From a virus: a stretch of DNA of 40,900 nucleotides. Position numbers and translations under genes: made by a program. Shown one piece after another: positions 38,982 through 40,900 of this stretch (positions are counted from its first letter, which is position 1; each line of letters opens with the position of its first letter). A model generated the notes under the pieces. That model saw nothing but the letters and a program-made list of their open reading frames with translations. It searched no databases and was not told the DNA's origin. The DNA lies in the IMG/VR virus record IMGVR_UViG_3300011258_000874, positions 1 through 40,900 of that record; one strand, written 5' to 3'.

Positions 38982-39164
38982 TTAATCAACTATTTCATGT
39001 TTTTCTGTTAATTCTGATTCAAGTATCAATTCGGGATTATCCTCAACAGTCTCGTATGCGTTCTCGTTATGAACCTCGCCACAACACATATCCTCTGTTT
39101 CTGTTAAGCAATATGGGCATACAATACCAATCTCAATTACTTTGATTTTATTTGCAATATTCAT
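38982..39164 (-). CDS. Small protein with cysteine cluster (60 aa)
   Basis: The ATG overlaps the preceding TGA as ATGA. Residues IVCPYCLTETEDMCCGEVH hold CPYC, CC and a His in close spacing, a possible single zinc site. The C-terminus is strongly acidic. It could be a small transcription- or host-interaction protein, but the sequence does not show more. Confidence 0.65.
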   Translation of the reverse strand: MNIANKIKVIEIGIVCPYCLTETEDMCCGEVHNENAYETVEDNPELILESELTEKHEIVD

Positions 39165-39403
39165 GCCTGTGCCTCAGCCCTTTCAACAATGGGCCATGCG
39201 TCTAGGATTTCATAGTTTCTGTTCATATGTGCGCTACACTCATTTATCGCGGATTCTTCGGACCCCTGGTGGCCCCAAATCATTAGACGAATCTCACCGT
39301 CTTCCTTGTTTACCATCATAACTTCATATAAAGACTCAATTGGAAAATGATCTAGGTCAATTGATGTAATTTCTTTTTTTGGTATCAAACAGTTGTATAA
39401 CAT
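39161..39403 (-). CDS. Hypothetical protein (80 aa)
   Basis: ATG 39403 follows the CTAAGGAG end of leader copy B. The product is alpha/beta (LDHFPIESLYEVMMVNKEDG, IRLMIWGHQGSEESAI). No family was recognised. The next gene overlaps its stop. Confidence 0.7.
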   Translation of the reverse strand: MLYNCLIPKKEITSIDLDHFPIESLYEVMMVNKEDGEIRLMIWGHQGSEESAINECSAHMNRNYEILDAWPIVERAEAQA

Positions 39404-39408
39404 TTGTT

Positions 39409-39455
39409 CTCCTTAGTTATATATACCTATCGGCGGCTGTGTGGATAACTTTAGT
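39409..39455 (-). repeat. Leader repeat, copy B
   Basis: A 47-base element with the same 11-base start and identical 28-base end as copy A, including the Shine-Dalgarno of the gene at 39161. It begins three bases after the stop of the gene at 39458. Confidence 0.7.
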
Positions 39456-39457
39456 GT

Positions 39458-39634
39458 TTATTTGTACTTTCTATTGATTTTCGGTCTCAATTTCTTTGTA
39501 TATACCATAATAGCGAAACAACGTCCCTCGTTTACACGAAATGTGTGTAATTTGTAATATTTCTTTGTATACTTAGCTATTAGCTCTTCAATTTCTAATA
39601 CGTTATTATGTACCAATATCTTTACTGTTTCCAT
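39458..39634 (-). CDS. Small basic protein (58 aa)
   Basis: ATG 39634 follows the AAGGAG of leader copy C. The 58-residue product begins METVKILVHNNVLEIEELIA, is rich in Lys and Tyr, and ends in a basic tail RPKINRKYK. It is one of the first genes of the leftward operon, a position typical of host-takeover proteins. No family was recognised. Confidence 0.65.
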   Translation of the reverse strand: METVKILVHNNVLEIEELIAKYTKKYYKLHTFRVNEGRCFAIMVYTKKLRPKINRKYK

Positions 39635-39640
39635 TACAAT

Positions 39641-39687
39641 CTCCTTGCTTATACTTATTAATCGGTGTTTATTTCAATTACTTTAAC
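39641..39687 (-). repeat. Leader repeat, diverged copy C
   Basis: Aligned without gaps to copies A and B it keeps TAAAGT at the left, CCGAT in the middle and AAGGAG at the right, with substitutions elsewhere. It is probably an older or functionally relaxed version of the same element, before the gene at 39458. Confidence 0.5.
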
Positions 39688-39717
39688 ATTATTTTCATTT
39701 ATTTTAACTTTTTTCAT
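39658..39717 (-). CDS. Possible 19-aa leader peptide
   Basis: ATG 39717 opens a 19-codon frame rich in Lys, Asn and Val that reads through leader copy C. No ribosome binding site is evident. It might be a leader peptide that controls the downstream genes, or chance. Confidence 0.2.
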   Translation of the reverse strand: MKKVKINENNVKVIEINTD

Positions 39718-39739
39718 GTTTTTATTAATTTCATGTATC

Positions 39740-39777
39740 ACTATGAGACAGATTCTGTAATATTCCAATATGGAATA
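39740..39777 (-). promoter_or_regulatory. Candidate early promoter overlapped by a palindromic operator
   Basis: On the minus strand TTGGAA (39768-39763), 17 bases and CATAGT (39745-39740) form a weak sigma70 promoter. The -35 box lies inside a perfect palindrome, TATTCC-AATAT-GGAATA (39761-39777), a natural site for a repressor or activator dimer. It is upstream of the first leftward genes. Confidence 0.45.
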
Positions 39778-39779
39778 CT

Positions 39780-40900
39780 GAATACTTAGTAATACCGTGT
39801 ATTTAGCTTTTTTTCGGGGTTATATCCGTGTAATTACGGTGGGTTACAGGGCGGGCCGGAATATAGGGCGCGGTATGTGTTATAGCAAGTACCCAGTATC
39901 ATTACCTTTATTTACGTAATTGTGTCCATTATGGGTGTAACGGAATATTATAAAACAATAGTGTTCCAATCCCGTCACGGTATGTAACGGAGTTAGTCGC
40001 CATTAGGATTAGTGGAGCCCCAAGCGTAACGGATTACGAGAGGGTGCATATGGCGGTATGTACATACAGTGGGGTCAATCTATGAGGCGCTACCTACACA
40101 GTGCTTACGTGCTAGGGCACTACAGCCCCCGAGTACTAGGACCGCTACTATGTATATAGCCTACGTTGGTACATACCATGGTTATCACCAATGCAATACG
40201 GTACATATATAGGACATGGTAGTCCACAGGGCGTGGTGTGATAATATGTATATGTGCATAGCATTACACGTATATGGTACGTAAATATGCATACTCTGTA
40301 CATACATGCATCAATGATTACCGTAGGTTACAAGGATATGTGGAGGCTATGTAATCCCAAGTCATCCTCTCTGTCAACATATATTTCATCCACTGTATCA
40401 TTATGGGACTGGCATCATATGTGTATACTGCAATGATTGTGCCACCTTACATGGCATGACTCTTGCAATGCAACTCTTATGCCACCTAATCTGCTACAAC
40501 CCCGTCGAGGGTTTGAAACCTGGCATGGAATGTGCAGGTGGGTGGGGTATACAAGCCCCGTACAAAAAAATAAGAACACTTCCCGACGGTAACGCTGTCC
40601 TAGCGCATACCCTTAAACCCAGAATCAATACATTGTAGTACACAGCTTCTAATCCGCTTATATTAGATGTGGTCAATATCTGGGGCGCGGTGTGTATCAA
40701 TGCTTACGTAATCCTTTCCACCTTCTACAAAGCCTTAAACAGCCCTGTAACAGAGTCAGTGTAGCATACCTATGTCCGAACCTAGGTTATGAGTATGCAC
40801 GTGGTGTAGAGCCTCTGAGGGCGTCCTTGAGCCTTGATAACGTAGTTTACCTCCAACTGTCTAAATCCTAGACACAGTGCCCGTCCTGGGTATGTTAAAA
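39780..40900. other. Intergenic region of about 1.1 kb: candidate origin or large structured RNA
   Basis: No frame on either strand holds a credible gene. The longest open frames are 60-68 codons, lack ribosome binding sites, have many Cys and rare codons, and fall at random. The stretch is visibly richer in G+C than the neighbouring genes and is full of TAC/GTA and ATATG words. It carries three copies of GTAACGGA (39937, 39984, 40026), three copies of GGGCGYGGTRTG (39866, 40229, 40682), and a diverged pair of ATTACSGTRGGTTACA (39833, 40317). Local hairpins include CGTAA-CGGA-TTACG (40025-40038), CCATTA-GGAT-TAGTGG with one G-U pair (40000-40015), TGGCAT...ATGCCA (40452-40484) and TCTAAT...ATTAGA (40648-40667). 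In an otherwise gene-dense phage it must have a role, most simply replication origin or packaging, or a long ornate RNA. Confidence 0.55.
39937..40033. repeat. Three GTAACGGA direct repeats
   Basis: GTAACGGA occurs at 39937-39944, 39984-39991 and 40026-40033, 47 and 42 bases apart. Short, evenly spaced direct repeats are typical of protein-binding iterons near replication origins. The third copy forms the loop side of a perfect 5-bp hairpin with TTACG. Confidence 0.5.

Noticed and set aside
39791-39816. Possible plus-strand terminator: AATAC-CGT-GTATT stem then TAGC and seven T
   Set aside because: The stem is only 5 bp, AT-rich and has a 3-base loop, and no plus-strand gene ends there; kept as unproven.
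40505-40525. GGTTTGAAACC resembling a tRNA T-arm
   Set aside because: No matching acceptor, D-arm or anticodon stem could be laid out around it on either strand; no tRNA is called.
40254-40700. Three frames of 60-68 codons in the right-hand intergenic region
   Set aside because: None has a ribosome binding site, operon context or protein-like composition; they overlap each other on both strands and fit chance in a longer non-coding stretch.

Overview
The window looks like a complete or nearly complete genome of a tailed double-stranded DNA bacteriophage, AT-rich and tightly packed, with genes mostly overlapping by 1-26 bases. The tail genes (tail tube, a -1 frameshifted assembly chaperone, a 719-residue tape measure protein, a Dit-like protein, a tail hub) with no recognisable sheath or contractile baseplate point to a siphovirus-like virion. 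A lipobox lipoprotein, a signal-peptide protein and a T7-lysozyme-type amidase suggest a Gram-negative host. The collagen-like lipoprotein would fit a predatory or marine proteobacterium or bdellovibrionote, but the host is a guess.

Layout. (1) 1-3563, plus strand: a sigma70-like promoter, a collagen-like lipoprotein and about twelve small accessory genes of unknown function. (2) 3441-5284, minus strand: an envelope/lysis cassette of amidase, exported ClpP-like protease, PD-(D/E)XK nuclease and a membrane-anchored spanin-like protein. Its end overlaps the last accessory gene tail to tail. (3) 5374-27540, plus strand: packaging (small and large terminase), portal, minor head proteins, scaffold, major capsid, two decoration-like paralogues, a fibre, a phospholipase A2-like protein beside a holin, connector and tail completion proteins, tail tube, frameshifted chaperone, tape measure, Dit/hub and glycine-rich adhesins. 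(4) 27545-39717, minus strand: replication and takeover genes. Reading in the direction of transcription (right to left) come small host-takeover-type genes, a cytoplasmic ClpP-like protease, tiny membrane proteins, two DnaQ-fold exonucleases, a nucleotide-pool protein (DUF5664), a free-standing HNH endonuclease, a semiSWEET-like membrane protein, a Cas4-like nuclease, an ERF annealing protein, a primase-helicase fusion and a family B DNA polymerase. (5) 39780-40900: about 1.1 kb with no credible gene, visibly richer in G+C than the rest and carrying short diverged repeats and hairpins. It is a candidate replication origin or large structured RNA.

How it works together. PolB, primase-helicase, ERF and the Cas4-like nuclease form a self-contained replication/recombination set. 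The rightward structural block is punctuated by hairpins after the capsid and tail-tube genes, which would favour those abundant products. Lysis functions are split between the minus-strand cassette and the holin/phospholipase pair inside the virion operon.

Most worth a second look: the exported ClpP-like protease next to the endolysin, the phospholipase-like protein, the semiSWEET-like protein, the orphan 1.1-kb region, and a 47-nt leader repeated three times before early genes. Several genes too short for routine ORF calling were recovered by reading frames by hand. No tRNA, CRISPR array, integrase, repressor or insertion sequence was seen, so there is no positive sign of a temperate life style.
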